Assembly: GCF_035627495.1 (NCBI RefSeq)
Contig: NZ_DASPLO010000197.1
Coordinates: 1 to 64,000 of the forward strand
Direction of reading: 5' to 3'
Length of the DNA: 64,000 nt
From: Methylocaldum sp035627495
Lineage (GTDB): Bacteria > Pseudomonadota > Gammaproteobacteria > Methylococcales > Methylococcaceae
Each line of letters begins with the position of its first letter. Position 1 is the stretch's first letter. Below, piece by piece: positions 53,510 through 62,377 of the stretch. The translations under genes were made by a program, and so were the position numbers. Under the pieces are notes generated by a model. It was not told the origin of the DNA and ran no database searches. It was given only the letters and a program-made list of their open reading frames with translations.

Positions 53510-55141
53510 ATGTCAGCAAGAAAGCTAACTCAACCTTTGGAAAAACAAAGGAATTTGGAGCTGATCACGATTTACGAGATCAGCAAGATTCTAAGCTCAT
53601 CCCTGGATCTTCATAAAACCCTTCGGGAGGCACTCAACGTCCTTTCATCCCACATGCATATGCGTCGCTGCATGATCAGTTTGGTGCAGGACAATACCGA
53701 CGTGCATGTCATTGGGGCAAGCGGCTTGTCTCGGGATGAAATCTCGCGAGGACATTTCCGAAAGGGTGAAGGAATCATCGGAAAAGTCATAAAAACAGGG
53801 GTTCCCATCGTCGTCCAGAATATCGCCGAAGAGTCACAATTCCTGAACAGGACGGGTTCGCGCGATCTTTCGAGCGGGCAAACGATCGCGTTCCTGGGCA
53901 TTCCGATCAAGGCTATGGGTGAGACTATCGGAGTACTCAGCGCCGATCGCGACATGACCACCTATCATGGTTATCTGGAATACGATGTCCGCCTGCTCAA
54001 AATGGTGGCCAATCTGGTCGGCCAGACGGTAAGGCTTCATCAGATCGTTGCCGCGGAGCGCGAACAGCGGATGATCGAGCAGCATCGCTTGCAAAAGGTG
54101 GCGAAGCCCAGTCAAGGACTGGTCAACGTCATCGGCCAAAGCCAGCGTATGCAAGAGGTGTTCGCCGAAGTGGAGCGAGCGGCCTCGGTCCATTCCACGG
54201 TGCTGCTGCGCGGCGAAACCGGGACGGGCAAGGAAATGATCGCGCACGCGATTCACCACCTGAGTTCACGCAGCGAGGGCCCTTTTGTGCGGGTCAATTG
54301 CGCCGCTTTGTCCGAAACGCTGCTCGAATCCGAACTGTTCGGCCATGAGAAGGGCTCCTTCACCGGCGCGACCCAGGAACGTAAGGGTCGTTTCGAGCTG
54401 GCGCACGGCGGGACGCTGTTTCTCGATGAAATCGGCGATGTTTCCCCGGCTTTCCAGGTCAAACTGCTGCGCGTGCTGCAGGAACGGGAATTCGAGCGGG
54501 TGGGCGGCAATAAGCCGATACAGGTCGATGTACGCTTGATCGTGGCGACCAACCGCAATCTCGAAGACGCGGTGCTTAAGGGCGAATACCGGGCCGATCT
54601 CTATTTTCGGATCAATGTGATATCCATCCTTCTGCCGCCGCTTCGCGAACGGCGCGACGACATCTTTCCCTTGGCCAATCATTTTCTGGAACGGTTCAAT
54701 CGCACCAATCAACGCCAACTCACGCTGTCGCCGGAGGCGATGCATATCCTCGCGGAGTGCTATTGGCCCGGCAACGTCCGGGAGCTGGAAAACTGCGTGG
54801 AGCGGACCGCGGCCATGTCCCGCGGCAAGACGATTCGGGACATCAATCTGCCCTGCCAGAAAAACATGTGTTTTTCGCTGGCCCTGAAACCGGTTTCTCA
54901 GATTTCGAGTCCGGTTCCCGTAACGGTCGCGCCACCGATACCTTCCGCCGAAGTCGACTTCGGTCACGGTTCGCAAGCTGGAGGCGGGGCGCCGGAATTG
55001 AAATCCACGCGTGAACGGCTGATTTCGGCCATGGAGGAGTGCGGTTGGGTACAAGCCAAGGCAGCGCGGCTACTCGGGATGACGACGCGGCAGATGCACT
55101 ATGCCCTTCAGAAATACAATATCGAGATCAAAAAGCTTTAA
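53510..55141 (+). CDS. nifA: Second NifA, with the Cys motif of oxygen-sensing NifA
   Basis: 543 residues from ATG 53510, with TGAGG 6 bases upstream. GAF domain (about 15-180), AAA+ domain (about 205-440; Walker A GETGTGKE 235-242; sigma-54 loop GSFTGA 282-287 in place of GAFTGA) and a C-terminal HTH (MEECGWVQAKAARLLGMTTRQMHYA). Cys residues at about 417, 429, 449 and 454 have the spacing CX11CX19CX4C (AEC-YWPG, ENC-VERT, LPC-QKNM-C), the signature of the NifL-independent, metal-requiring, oxygen-sensitive NifA of rhizobia. It lies 370 bp ahead of the redox/rnf operon promoter, which it may serve. An AnfA/VnfA role is possible but no alternative nitrogenase is in the window. Confidence 0.9.
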   Translation: MSARKLTQPLEKQRNLELITIYEISKILSSSLDLHKTLREALNVLSSHMHMRRCMISLVQDNTDVHVIGASGLSRDEISRGHFRKGEGIIGKVIKTGVPIVVQNIAEESQFLNRTGSRDLSSGQTIAFLGIPIKAMGETIGVLSADRDMTTYHGYLEYDVRLLKMVANLVGQTVRLHQIVAAEREQRMIEQHRLQKVAKPSQGLVNVIGQSQRMQEVFAEVERAASVHSTVLLRGETGTGKEMIAHAIHHLSSRSEGPFVRVNCAALSETLLESELFGHEKGSFTGATQERKGRFELAHGGTLFLDEIGDVSPAFQVKLLRVLQEREFERVGGNKPIQVDVRLIVATNRNLEDAVLKGEYRADLYFRINVISILLPPLRERRDDIFPLANHFLERFNRTNQRQLTLSPEAMHILAECYWPGNVRELENCVERTAAMSRGKTIRDINLPCQKNMCFSLALKPVSQISSPVPVTVAPPIPSAEVDFGHGSQAGGGAPELKSTRERLISAMEECGWVQAKAARLLGMTTRQMHYALQKYNIEIKKL

Positions 55142-55416
55142 ACCTCTCCTATCCGTTCTCAAAGTTCACCGGAGCAATAGCGCGCTCCCGAAATTTGTCG
55201 GACAGATCCCTGTCCACTGAACGGTCATGGCGGGCTCTCTCGTCGGGGTGCCTCGTCCGCCTGATCGACTCGGTCCGAAACCCTGGCTTTGGATTCAGCG
55301 AATCGCCACTCAATCCGTGTGGCACGGCTCCAGACATCGTCCTCGCCGATCGGCACGTACCTACCCGACACAATTCATCGGCTTCAACTCGCCATGCTCC
55401 GACTCCACGTAGCTTT

Positions 55417-55432
55417 TGTCGCAAACCTGACA
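55417..55432. promoter_or_regulatory. NifA-type binding site of the redox/rnf operon
   Basis: TGTCGCAAACCTGACA fits TGT-N10-ACA, 79-94 bp before the -24 GG at 55511. Confidence 0.68.
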
Positions 55433-55509
55433 TAGCGAAATACCCAGCCAGCCGTTAACGACATCCAGTTTGTCTTTGTAAAACAAGCTGATGCGTTACC
55501 ATCAAGGAT

Positions 55510-55525
55510 GGGCATCGTTATTGCT
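55510..55525 (+). promoter_or_regulatory. Sigma-54 promoter of the redox/rnf operon
   Basis: GGGCATCGTTATTGCT has GG-N10-GC (GG 55511-55512, GC 55523-55524) and matches GGCAY-N5-TTGCT. The transcript should start near 55536, which makes ATG 55558 the start of the first gene and excludes TTG 55525. Confidence 0.82.
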
Positions 55526-55557
55526 TGGCAAAGCGTATCGATGCTAATTCAGCGTAT

Positions 55558-56901
55558 ATGGATACTCAACTCGACTGGTCGGTCTATGACAGCTACGGTG
55601 CCGGCGACGCCTACGCGGCTGTGCCCGCCACGGGCGGCGCCTACGGCAAGGCAGCGGCGGTTTGCATCGGCAACCGTCAGTGCCAACGCACCGACAAGGG
55701 CGTGATGTGCCCGAGCTTTCGCGCCACAGAGGACGTAGCCCACTCGACGCAACACCGCGCCGCCACTCTCAAGGCCGCCCTTAACGGCGATTTTGGTTCA
55801 AAACCCTTTGTCGGCCCCGAACTGGAAGCGGCGATGGATTTGTGCGTGGGCTGCAAGGGCTGTAAGCGCGAATGCCCCAACGGCGTGGACATGGCGCTCC
55901 TGCGCATCGAAGCGCTCGCTCAACGCTGGGCCGCGCTGGGCGGAGCGCCCTTGCGTGAGCGTCTCTTGGCCCATCTGCCACGCTTCGCGCACCGGCTCGC
56001 GGGCCTGAACGGGGTGTTGCGTCTCCGGGAACGCGTGCCGCTTTTGGCCCGGCTGACCGAGCGTTGGCTGGGCATTTCGGCCAAGCGCTCGTTGCCGCGG
56101 AGCGCCACCCGCAGTTTTCTTTCTTCCGCGCCGGGGGAAGTCGTCGGCGCTGCGGAGGGACGCGAGATCGTCCTGCTGGTGGATACCTTCTCCAACCATT
56201 TCGATACGGAAACCGCAGAGGCAGCGCTGGAAATACTGCTGGCGGGAGGCTACCGGATACACATCGCCCGCCCCGCGGCGGGTGAACGTCCGTTGTGCTG
56301 CGGGCGGACTTTCCTTTCCCACGGATTGATTCCGGAGGCGCGGGCCGAAGGTCGGCGCATGGTCGATACGCTGTGGCCCTACGTGGAACGCGGTGTGCCC
56401 GTGGTGGGGCTGGAACCCTCGTGTCTCCTCATGCTGCGCGACGAGTATTACGCCCTCGGGCTGGGCGAGAAAGTCGATAAGATCGCCAAGGCGGCGGTCC
56501 TGCTGGAAGAGTTTCTGGCCCGCGAGCATGACGCCGAGCGCCTGGACCTCGCTTTTAAATCCATGCCCGGCGCCCAGGCGATGGTGCATGGGCATTGCCA
56601 CCAAAAAGCCTTCGGCGCCTTGAAAGCGATGCGGAAGGTGCTGGGCCTGGTGCCGGAACTCCGGGTCGAGTTCATCGAATCGAGCTGCTGCGGCATGGCC
56701 GGCGCCTTCGGTCTGGAGGCCGAGCACTACGACATATCCATGCGAATGGCCGAGCTCGCGCTGTTGCCGAAGGTGCGGGAGGCCGATCCGGAAACACTGC
56801 TGATCGCCAATGGGACCAGTTGCCGCCATCAGATCCGCGACGGCGCGCAGCGCGAAAGCGCGCACTTCGCGCGGGTGTTGCGGGCGGCTTTGGCAATTTA
56901 A
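55558..56901 (+). CDS. CCG-domain Fe-S protein (GlpC/heterodisulfide-reductase-like), first gene of the redox/rnf operon
   Basis: 447 residues from ATG 55558 (MDTQLDWSVYD). Two 4Fe-4S motifs (CIGNRQC...MCPSFRA, about 36-55, and CVGCKGCKRECP, about 95-106) precede two CCG domains (CCGRTFLSHG about 247; CCGMAGAFG about 377). The sequence resembles the C-terminal half of FAD-linked D-lactate/2-hydroxyglutarate dehydrogenases and GlpC/GlcF subunits, but no FAD domain is present. It should pass electrons between an unknown donor and quinones, or be the Fe-S arm of a larger complex. It lies directly behind a NifA/sigma-54 promoter and before rnf, suggesting electron delivery for nitrogen fixation. 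Confidence 0.82.
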   Translation: MDTQLDWSVYDSYGAGDAYAAVPATGGAYGKAAAVCIGNRQCQRTDKGVMCPSFRATEDVAHSTQHRAATLKAALNGDFGSKPFVGPELEAAMDLCVGCKGCKRECPNGVDMALLRIEALAQRWAALGGAPLRERLLAHLPRFAHRLAGLNGVLRLRERVPLLARLTERWLGISAKRSLPRSATRSFLSSAPGEVVGAAEGREIVLLVDTFSNHFDTETAEAALEILLAGGYRIHIARPAAGERPLCCGRTFLSHGLIPEARAEGRRMVDTLWPYVERGVPVVGLEPSCLLMLRDEYYALGLGEKVDKIAKAAVLLEEFLAREHDAERLDLAFKSMPGAQAMVHGHCHQKAFGALKAMRKVLGLVPELRVEFIESSCCGMAGAFGLEAEHYDISMRMAELALLPKVREADPETLLIANGTSCRHQIRDGAQRESAHFARVLRAALAI

Positions 56902-56919
56902 CTCTGGGAGAACAAGAGC

Positions 56920-57144
56920 ATGACGGTTGCGACGGGTTTTTTTGTGGATTGGGCCGGCAATGCCCGCCGGACCGAGGAGCCGGGCGGCGGCTACCGCTGC
57001 GAGGTCGACACCGTGGCCCGCTACGTGGCGGTGCTTTCCAAACAGGGCGCGCTCATCCATGAGGGGACTTATTACAAAACCCTGGCGGACATCGAAGCGG
57101 CCGGGATCAAGGCCAATCTGGTGGATGCCTCGGTACCCTGGTAG
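56920..57144 (+). CDS. Small protein of unknown function in the redox/rnf operon
   Basis: 74 residues, ATG preceded by GGGAG 10 bases upstream. No signal peptide, membrane segment or Cys. The sequence (MTVATGFFVDWAGNARRTEE, GTYYKTLADIEAAGIKANLV) looks like a small alpha/beta domain. I do not know the family. It lies 18 bp behind the Fe-S protein gene and 9 bp before the Rieske gene, so it belongs to the operon. Confidence 0.65.
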   Translation: MTVATGFFVDWAGNARRTEEPGGGYRCEVDTVARYVAVLSKQGALIHEGTYYKTLADIEAAGIKANLVDASVPW

Positions 57145-57153
57145 GTAGCGGTG

Positions 57154-57489
57154 ATGAATTACACCTCCGTATGCAAATACAAAAACCTCGGGGAAGGCGA
57201 AATGGTGCCTTTTACCGTGGAGGGCCACGAGATATTGCTGGTCTGGGCGGATGGCGGGGAACTCAAGGCTTTTCAAGGCGCCTGCCCGCATCAGAACGGC
57301 CATTTGAAATATGGCGGGTTCAACGGCCGGATTCTCACTTGCGTCCTTCACAACTGGGTGTTCGATGCACGTACCGGCCAAGGCTTGAGCCCACCGGGCT
57401 GTGCGCTGGAAGAGTATCCGCTGCGGATCGAAGACGGGATGGTCCAGGTGGATCTCTCGGGATTTTTGTCTTCCGGCTCCCCGACCTGA
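57154..57489 (+). CDS. Rieske-type 2Fe-2S ferredoxin
   Basis: 111 residues from ATG 57154; GTG 57151 would add one. The Rieske ligands are CPHQNG (about 44-46) and CVLHNW (about 64-67), the Cys-x-His/Cys-x-x-His pair with a Rieske fold around them (YKNLGEGEMVPFTVEGHEILLVW). This type is like the small soluble ferredoxins of aromatic oxygenases and other oxidoreductases. It has no signal peptide and should be cytosolic. As part of the NifA-driven operon before rnf, it may carry electrons to or from the CCG protein. Confidence 0.85.
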   Translation: MNYTSVCKYKNLGEGEMVPFTVEGHEILLVWADGGELKAFQGACPHQNGHLKYGGFNGRILTCVLHNWVFDARTGQGLSPPGCALEEYPLRIEDGMVQVDLSGFLSSGSPT

Positions 57490-57545
57490 AGCGGAGAGCG
57501 GCCGCGCGAGTTTTTGGTCTTTTTATTCGTCTTGGGAGAACTGTT

Positions 57546-57827
57546 ATGGCGAGTTATGAAAAATTAAAAAACGATATGTCGATCTGCGATGGTGCGCGAG
57601 TCGGCGGGTATGCCAATGCCTGTCGAGGACAGTTGTACCGCTGCACGGGCTGCGGCGCCGTGGGCTGCCGGCAAGCCAAGGATCATGCCTGCACCAAACA
57701 GGGATTCAGCGTTGCATTCAAGTGTTATGCCTGCGGCGCGATCGGACAACAGGAAGCGGTTGTCTCCGGTCACGCAGGCAGCAAGAGTGCCGCGAGTACT
57801 CCGGAGCGGCTGGCGAACACCGATTGA
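57546..57827 (+). CDS. Cys-rich small protein (putative metal-binding) in the redox/rnf operon
   Basis: 93 residues, ATG 57546 with GGGAGAAC 4 bases upstream. Nine Cys in a short protein: C in MSICDG, NAC, YRCTGCGAVGC, HACTK, KCYACG. The CxxC-G pairs (CTGCG, CYACG) look like zinc ribbons or small Fe-S/zinc sites. I do not recognise it. It lies between the Rieske gene and repeat copy B and is in frame alone, since the frame upstream overlaps the Rieske gene in another phase. Confidence 0.7.
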   Translation: MASYEKLKNDMSICDGARVGGYANACRGQLYRCTGCGAVGCRQAKDHACTKQGFSVAFKCYACGAIGQQEAVVSGHAGSKSAASTPERLANTD

Positions 57828-57834
57828 AAGCCTG

Positions 57835-57955
57835 TGAAAAATCTACTGCGCGACCCGAGTCCGTTCCTGCGATGCTCAACGTACTCCCTTGTACGCCTGC
57901 GCTTCTCGAAACGGACTCGGGTCGCTCGCGACGGTTTTTTACAAGCTTTAACAGA
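57835..57955. repeat. Dispersed repeat, copy B, between the Cys-rich gene and rnfA
   Basis: Holds GCTCAACGTACTCCCTTGTACGCCTG and CGGACTCGGGTCGCTCGCGACGG blocks, with CGACCCGAGTCCGT as the inverted arm, related to copy A before nifL. Confidence 0.7.
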
Positions 57956-57976
57956 CCCGGAAAACGAGGTTAGGCG

Positions 57977-58561
57977 ATGATGCGCGAATACCTGATGCTT
58001 TTGCTGGGTACCGCTTTGGTCAACAACGTGGTGCTGGTCAAGTTTTTGGGGCTGTGTCCCTTCATGGGGGTGTCGAAGAAGCTGGATTCGGCGCTCGGCA
58101 TGGGTTTGGCCACAACCTTCGTGCTGACGCTGACCGCCGTGGCCAGCTGGGGCATCGAGCGTTACCTGCTGGACCCGCTCGACATCGGGTTCCTCAGGAT
58201 TCTTGCGTTCATTCTGGTCATCGCCGCCGTGGTCCAGTTCACCGAGATGGTGGTGCGCAAGACCAGCCCGCTGCTCTACCAGGTGCTCGGCATTTTCCTG
58301 CCGCTCATCACCACCAACTGCGCCGTGCTGGGGGTGGCGCTCCTGAATATCCAGCAGGACTACGATTTTCTGCACAGCGCCCTGTTCGGATTCGGGTCCG
58401 CCCTGGGGTTCACCCTGGTCATGGTGATTTTCGCCGGTATCCGGGAGCGCCTGACCCTCATGAATGTTCCGGAAGCTTTCGCCGGAACGCCGATCGCCTT
58501 TGTCACCGCCGGGATTCTGTCCCTGGCCTTCATGGGATTCGCCGGACTCAACGCACATTAG
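57977..58561 (+). CDS. rnfA: Rnf complex membrane subunit RnfA
   Basis: 194 residues, six membrane segments. Starts MMREYLMLLLGTALVNNVVLVKFLGLCPF; the NN-x-V...LCP motif is the half-channel iron-binding signature shared with RnfE. The Rnf complex moves electrons between NADH or ferredoxin and the membrane using ion motive force; in diazotrophs the nif-linked copy drives reduction of ferredoxin/flavodoxin for nitrogenase. Rnf genes follow in the order A-B-C-D-G-E-H. The start is preceded by repeat copy B and weakly by GAGG. Confidence 0.93.
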   Translation: MMREYLMLLLGTALVNNVVLVKFLGLCPFMGVSKKLDSALGMGLATTFVLTLTAVASWGIERYLLDPLDIGFLRILAFILVIAAVVQFTEMVVRKTSPLLYQVLGIFLPLITTNCAVLGVALLNIQQDYDFLHSALFGFGSALGFTLVMVIFAGIRERLTLMNVPEAFAGTPIAFVTAGILSLAFMGFAGLNAH

Positions 58562-58570
58562 GGGTCGACC

Positions 58571-59116
58571 ATGTACATCCTGTTTGCCGTCATCAGCCTT
58601 ACCGCTTTAGGACTCGCCCTGGGCTTCATGCTCGGAGCCGCCGCGCGTTACTTCAAGGTCGAGGACAATCCTCTGGTCGACGAGATCGAACGGATGATGC
58701 CCGGCTCGCAATGCGGCCAATGCGGCTATCCCGGCTGCCGGCCGGCGGCGGAAGCTTTGGTCGCGGGCAACGCCTCGGCCACGCTGTGCCCGCCCGGCGG
58801 CAAGGCCCTGGCCGAACAGTTGGCGAACAAGCTCGCCCTGGAGATCGATCTGGCCGGCCTGAAGGACCAGGTTCCCATGGTGGCGAAAGTCAGTGAGGCA
58901 ACGTGCATCGGCTGTGCCCGCTGCTTCAAGGTCTGTCCCACGGACGCCATCGTCGGCGCACCCAAGCAAATCCACGCCGTGGTGTCCGAGGCCTGCATTG
59001 CCTGCGGAAAATGCGTGGACGTCTGCCCGACGGAATGCCTGGGGATGCACCCCGTCAAAACCACCTTGCGCAATTGGCGTTGGGCTAAACCCGAGCCGGT
59101 GGCGGTGGGAGCCTAG
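58571..59116 (+). CDS. rnfB: Rnf complex Fe-S subunit RnfB
   Basis: 181 residues. N-terminal membrane anchor (about 4-24), then the CGQCGYPGC 4Fe-4S motif (about 48-56) and two ferredoxin motifs, CIGCARCFKVCP and CIACGKCVDVCP. RnfB receives electrons at the cytoplasmic face. Starts 9 bp after rnfA. Confidence 0.94.
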   Translation: MYILFAVISLTALGLALGFMLGAAARYFKVEDNPLVDEIERMMPGSQCGQCGYPGCRPAAEALVAGNASATLCPPGGKALAEQLANKLALEIDLAGLKDQVPMVAKVSEATCIGCARCFKVCPTDAIVGAPKQIHAVVSEACIACGKCVDVCPTECLGMHPVKTTLRNWRWAKPEPVAVGA

Positions 59117-59118
59117 CC

Positions 59119-60597
59119 GTGTTGCCGCTGGACATCCATTCGCTGTGGCGCGGACGGGGCAAAATTCGGGGTGGCGTCCATCCGGAATCCCATAAGGAAG
59201 CGACCGCCGACCAACCCATCGTCACCGCTTTTCCACTGCCGAATCGGCTCTACCTGCCGCTGCAGCAACACTTGGGACAACCGGCGGAGCCCGTGGTCCG
59301 GGTCGGCGACAAGGTGCTGAAGGGACAGTTGCTGGCGGCGAGCCAGGGTCCGATCTCGGCGCCGGTGCATGCCTCGACTTCCGGCACGATTGCGGAAATC
59401 ACCGAATACCCGGCGCCGCATCCTTCCGGGTTGCCCACCCCGACCCTCGTGCTCGAGCCGGATGGGGAGGATCGCTGGATGGAGTCCGCCGGCATCGACG
59501 ATCCGTTCAGTTTGACTCCCGAGGACATCTGCGCGCGGGTCGATAAGGCGGGCATCGTCGGCATGGGCGGAGCCGCTTTCCCGTCGGCGATGAAACTGAA
59601 CCTGGGCTGGAAGACCCGCATTCGGATGCTCATCATCAACGGCGGCGAATGCGAACCTTATCTGACCTGCGATGACCGGCTGATGCGGGAGCGCGCCTTG
59701 GAGATCATCGAAGGCGTCCGGATCATGCTGCACGGGCTGCAATGCCCCACCGCCCTGATCGCCATCGAAGACAACAAGCCGGAGGCCTATGCGGCCATGG
59801 CCGAGGCGGCGAGAAAGCACGGCCGCATCGAGGTGGTGCTGGTCCCCTCCCTGTATCCCATGGGGTGGGAAAAAAACCTTGTCACCCATCTGACCGGCCG
59901 GGAGATACCCGCCGGCGGCCGCCCTACCGATGTGGGGGTGCTGTTGCACAACGTGGCGACCGCCTATGCCGTGCAGCAGGCTATCCGTTATGGACGGCCC
60001 TTGATCAGCCGCGTGGTCACGGTAAGCGGCGAAGCGGTGGAACGCCCACGCAATGTCGAAGCCCCGCTCGGTACTCTGCTGTCCGAGCTTCTGGCCTTTT
60101 GCGGGCACCGGTCCGAACGGACCGCCCGGTACGTGATGGGCGGCCCCATGATGGGCGACCAACTGCCGCATGTCCTTGTTCCCGTGGTCAAGCGGACCAG
60201 CGGCATCCTGGCGCTGACGCCGGAAGAACTCCACGCCGCGGATACCCGTCCCTGCATCCGCTGCGGGCGCTGCGTCTCGGCCTGCCCGGTCGGGCTGTTG
60301 CCGCTTGAGATGATGACCCGTATCCGCGCCGGTCAGTTCGACGCCGCCGTGGGTTTCGGTCTCAGGGACTGCATTAACTGCAGTTCCTGTTCCTACGTCT
60401 GTCCCTCCCGGATTCCCTTAGTGCAATACTTCAAGTATGCCAGCGGTGAACTGGCGGCGCGCCGGGAGGCTCAACAGAAAACCGAACAGACCAATCGCCT
60501 GGCCGAGGAGAAGCAGCGGCGGCTGGAACGAGTCAAGCAGGAAGCCGCCCAGCGCAGAGCGCAAGCCCAGTCCTCCGCCCAAGGCACCACCCCATGA
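59119..60597 (+). CDS. rnfC: Rnf complex NADH/ferredoxin-side subunit RnfC
   Basis: 492 residues starting GTG 59119, two bases past the rnfB stop. RnfC_N domain (about 30-110), the NADH-binding-like region with KAGIVGMGGAAFPSAMK (about 135-155) and NGGECEPYLTCDD, and two 4Fe-4S motifs CIRCGRCVSACPVG (about 378) and CINCSSCSYVCP (about 417). A charged coiled tail ends the protein and overlaps the rnfD start (ATGA). Confidence 0.95.
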   Translation: MLPLDIHSLWRGRGKIRGGVHPESHKEATADQPIVTAFPLPNRLYLPLQQHLGQPAEPVVRVGDKVLKGQLLAASQGPISAPVHASTSGTIAEITEYPAPHPSGLPTPTLVLEPDGEDRWMESAGIDDPFSLTPEDICARVDKAGIVGMGGAAFPSAMKLNLGWKTRIRMLIINGGECEPYLTCDDRLMRERALEIIEGVRIMLHGLQCPTALIAIEDNKPEAYAAMAEAARKHGRIEVVLVPSLYPMGWEKNLVTHLTGREIPAGGRPTDVGVLLHNVATAYAVQQAIRYGRPLISRVVTVSGEAVERPRNVEAPLGTLLSELLAFCGHRSERTARYVMGGPMMGDQLPHVLVPVVKRTSGILALTPEELHAADTRPCIRCGRCVSACPVGLLPLEMMTRIRAGQFDAAVGFGLRDCINCSSCSYVCPSRIPLVQYFKYASGELAARREAQQKTEQTNRLAEEKQRRLERVKQEAAQRRAQAQSSAQGTTP

Positions 60598-61676
60598 GCG
60601 CAGTTCGTCTAGCCCGCTCGCTCCTCACCCGCGCCAACAGCCCGGTGCAGGCCATCATGGCCCGGGTCATGATGGCCCTGGTGCCGGCCACCTGCTTCGG
60701 ATTGTTTCTGTTCGGCTGGCCGGCGCTCTATCTGTTTTCAACCACCGTCTTGTCAGCCGTGCTGTTCGAAGCCGTTTGCCTGAAATTGGCAGGCAAATCG
60801 GCTTCGCTTTTTTTGTGGGATGGCTCGGCACTATTGACCGGTTGGCTGCTGGCGCTGAGTTTGCCACCGTGGGCCCCGTGGTGGATCGGCGTCTCCGGGG
60901 CGGCACTCGCCATCATCGTCGGCAAACAGGTTTATGGCGGGATTGGCCAGAACCTCTTCAATCCGGCGATGGTCGCTCGGGTCGCCCTGCTGGTTTCGTT
61001 TCCCCTGGAGATGACCACCTGGGTCAAACCGACACCGATGTTCTCCGAACACGCCCCCGGTTTGCTCGAAGCATTCGGAATTACCTTCGTTGGGGCCGGC
61101 GCCATTGATGGCGTGGCCAGCGCGACCCTCATTGGATTTGCCAAGACCGAATTGTCCCAAGGCAAAACCCTCGGCGAAGCCTTGGTCTCCGGCCAGTTCG
61201 GCTCCTTAAGCGCCTGGCTCGGCTGGACGTCCGGCAGCCTCGGCGAGACCTCGGCCTTGCTCGTGGCGGGCGGAGGAATATGGCTGATCCGGCAACGGGT
61301 GATCACTTGGCACATTCCGGTTTCCCTGCTGGGCACCGTCGCTTTTCTGGCCACCGTCTTCCACCTTTTCGACAGCGAGCACTATCTCAGCCCGCTGTGG
61401 CACCTGGCTTCCGGAGGCGTGATGCTGGCCGCCTTTTTCATCGCGACCGATTACGTCACCTCGCCCAGCAGCACTCAGGGACAACTCATCTTCGGCGCCG
61501 GATGCGGGCTCATCATCTTCGCCATCCGCACCTGGGGCGGTTTTCCCGAGGGCGTGGGTTTCGCCGTGCTGCTGATGAACGCCCTGACCCCGGTGATCGA
61601 TTATTACGTCCGGCCCCGCATCTATGGGCGCGATTACAAAGGCAGACCTCTGAAATTGCCGGACGGTAAACAATGA
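60594..61676 (+). CDS. rnfD: Rnf complex flavin membrane subunit RnfD
   Basis: 360 residues, with about ten membrane segments. The covalent FMN site is the SATL stretch in DGVASATLIGF (about 174-177). Family features NPAMVARVALLVSFP and VGFAVLLMNALTPVIDYY are present. It overlaps rnfC at its start and rnfG at its end (ATGA), so the three are translated together. Confidence 0.95.
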   Translation: MSAVRLARSLLTRANSPVQAIMARVMMALVPATCFGLFLFGWPALYLFSTTVLSAVLFEAVCLKLAGKSASLFLWDGSALLTGWLLALSLPPWAPWWIGVSGAALAIIVGKQVYGGIGQNLFNPAMVARVALLVSFPLEMTTWVKPTPMFSEHAPGLLEAFGITFVGAGAIDGVASATLIGFAKTELSQGKTLGEALVSGQFGSLSAWLGWTSGSLGETSALLVAGGGIWLIRQRVITWHIPVSLLGTVAFLATVFHLFDSEHYLSPLWHLASGGVMLAAFFIATDYVTSPSSTQGQLIFGAGCGLIIFAIRTWGGFPEGVGFAVLLMNALTPVIDYYVRPRIYGRDYKGRPLKLPDGKQ

Positions 61677-62377
61677 TCACCCTGAACCGTGAAACACTGC
61701 TGGAATTTGCCGATGGCCAATGGAAAAAACTGCGTCGGCAGTTCGACGATCTGGATGCGCTTCGAAAGCGCCTGGATTATCAAACGTATTTGCTGGCCGC
61801 GTGCGCCTTGGCCGCCAGCCTGCTGTTAGGGATCGGCGATCTGATCACCAAGGGCGCCATCGAGCGGCGCCAGGCCGAAGACCTACAGGCGACCCTGGGG
61901 CAAGTGCTGCCGGAAGGGCTTTACGATAACGACGTCCTGGCAAACCCCAGGCTGGTTCCTTCTGGGGGGGAGGAGACCGGTTTCGAGCGAACCGAGGTTT
62001 ATGTCGCCAGAAAGAACGGCGAAGTCACCGCCGTCGCCTTCAAAATGCTGGCCCTGGGCGGCTACTCTGGCCCCCTTTCCCTCATCCTGGGCTTGGACCG
62101 GGACGGCAAAATTCTCGGCGTCCGGGTAATCGCGCATACCGAAACGCCGGGTTTGGGAGACAAAGTCGAAACCTCCAAGTCCGACTGGATCCTGAAGTTC
62201 ACCGGCCGCTCCTTGAGCAATACGTCCCCGCAAGGTTGGCGGGTCAAAAAAGACGGCGGCGAGTTCGACCAATTCGCCGGTGCCACCATCACGCCGCGGG
62301 CGGTGGTCAAGGGTATCGCCGGGGGGCTCAAGTTCTTCGAGCGCCACCGTCAAGAACTTCTTGCGGCAACCGATTAG
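61673..62377 (+). CDS. rnfG: Rnf complex flavin subunit RnfG
   Basis: 234 residues. One N-terminal membrane segment (about 40-60) and a periplasmic FMN_bind domain with AGATITPRAVV (about 202-212), where Thr carries FMN. Part of rnfCDG with overlapping ends. A 484-bp repeat-rich insertion follows before rnfE. Confidence 0.94.
   Translation: MITLNRETLLEFADGQWKKLRRQFDDLDALRKRLDYQTYLLAACALAASLLLGIGDLITKGAIERRQAEDLQATLGQVLPEGLYDNDVLANPRLVPSGGEETGFERTEVYVARKNGEVTAVAFKMLALGGYSGPLSLILGLDRDGKILGVRVIAHTETPGLGDKVETSKSDWILKFTGRSLSNTSPQGWRVKKDGGEFDQFAGATITPRAVVKGIAGGLKFFERHRQELLAATD

Noticed and set aside
57722..57973. A plus-strand frame through repeat copy B
   Set aside because: It has no ribosome-binding site and is formed by the repeat.
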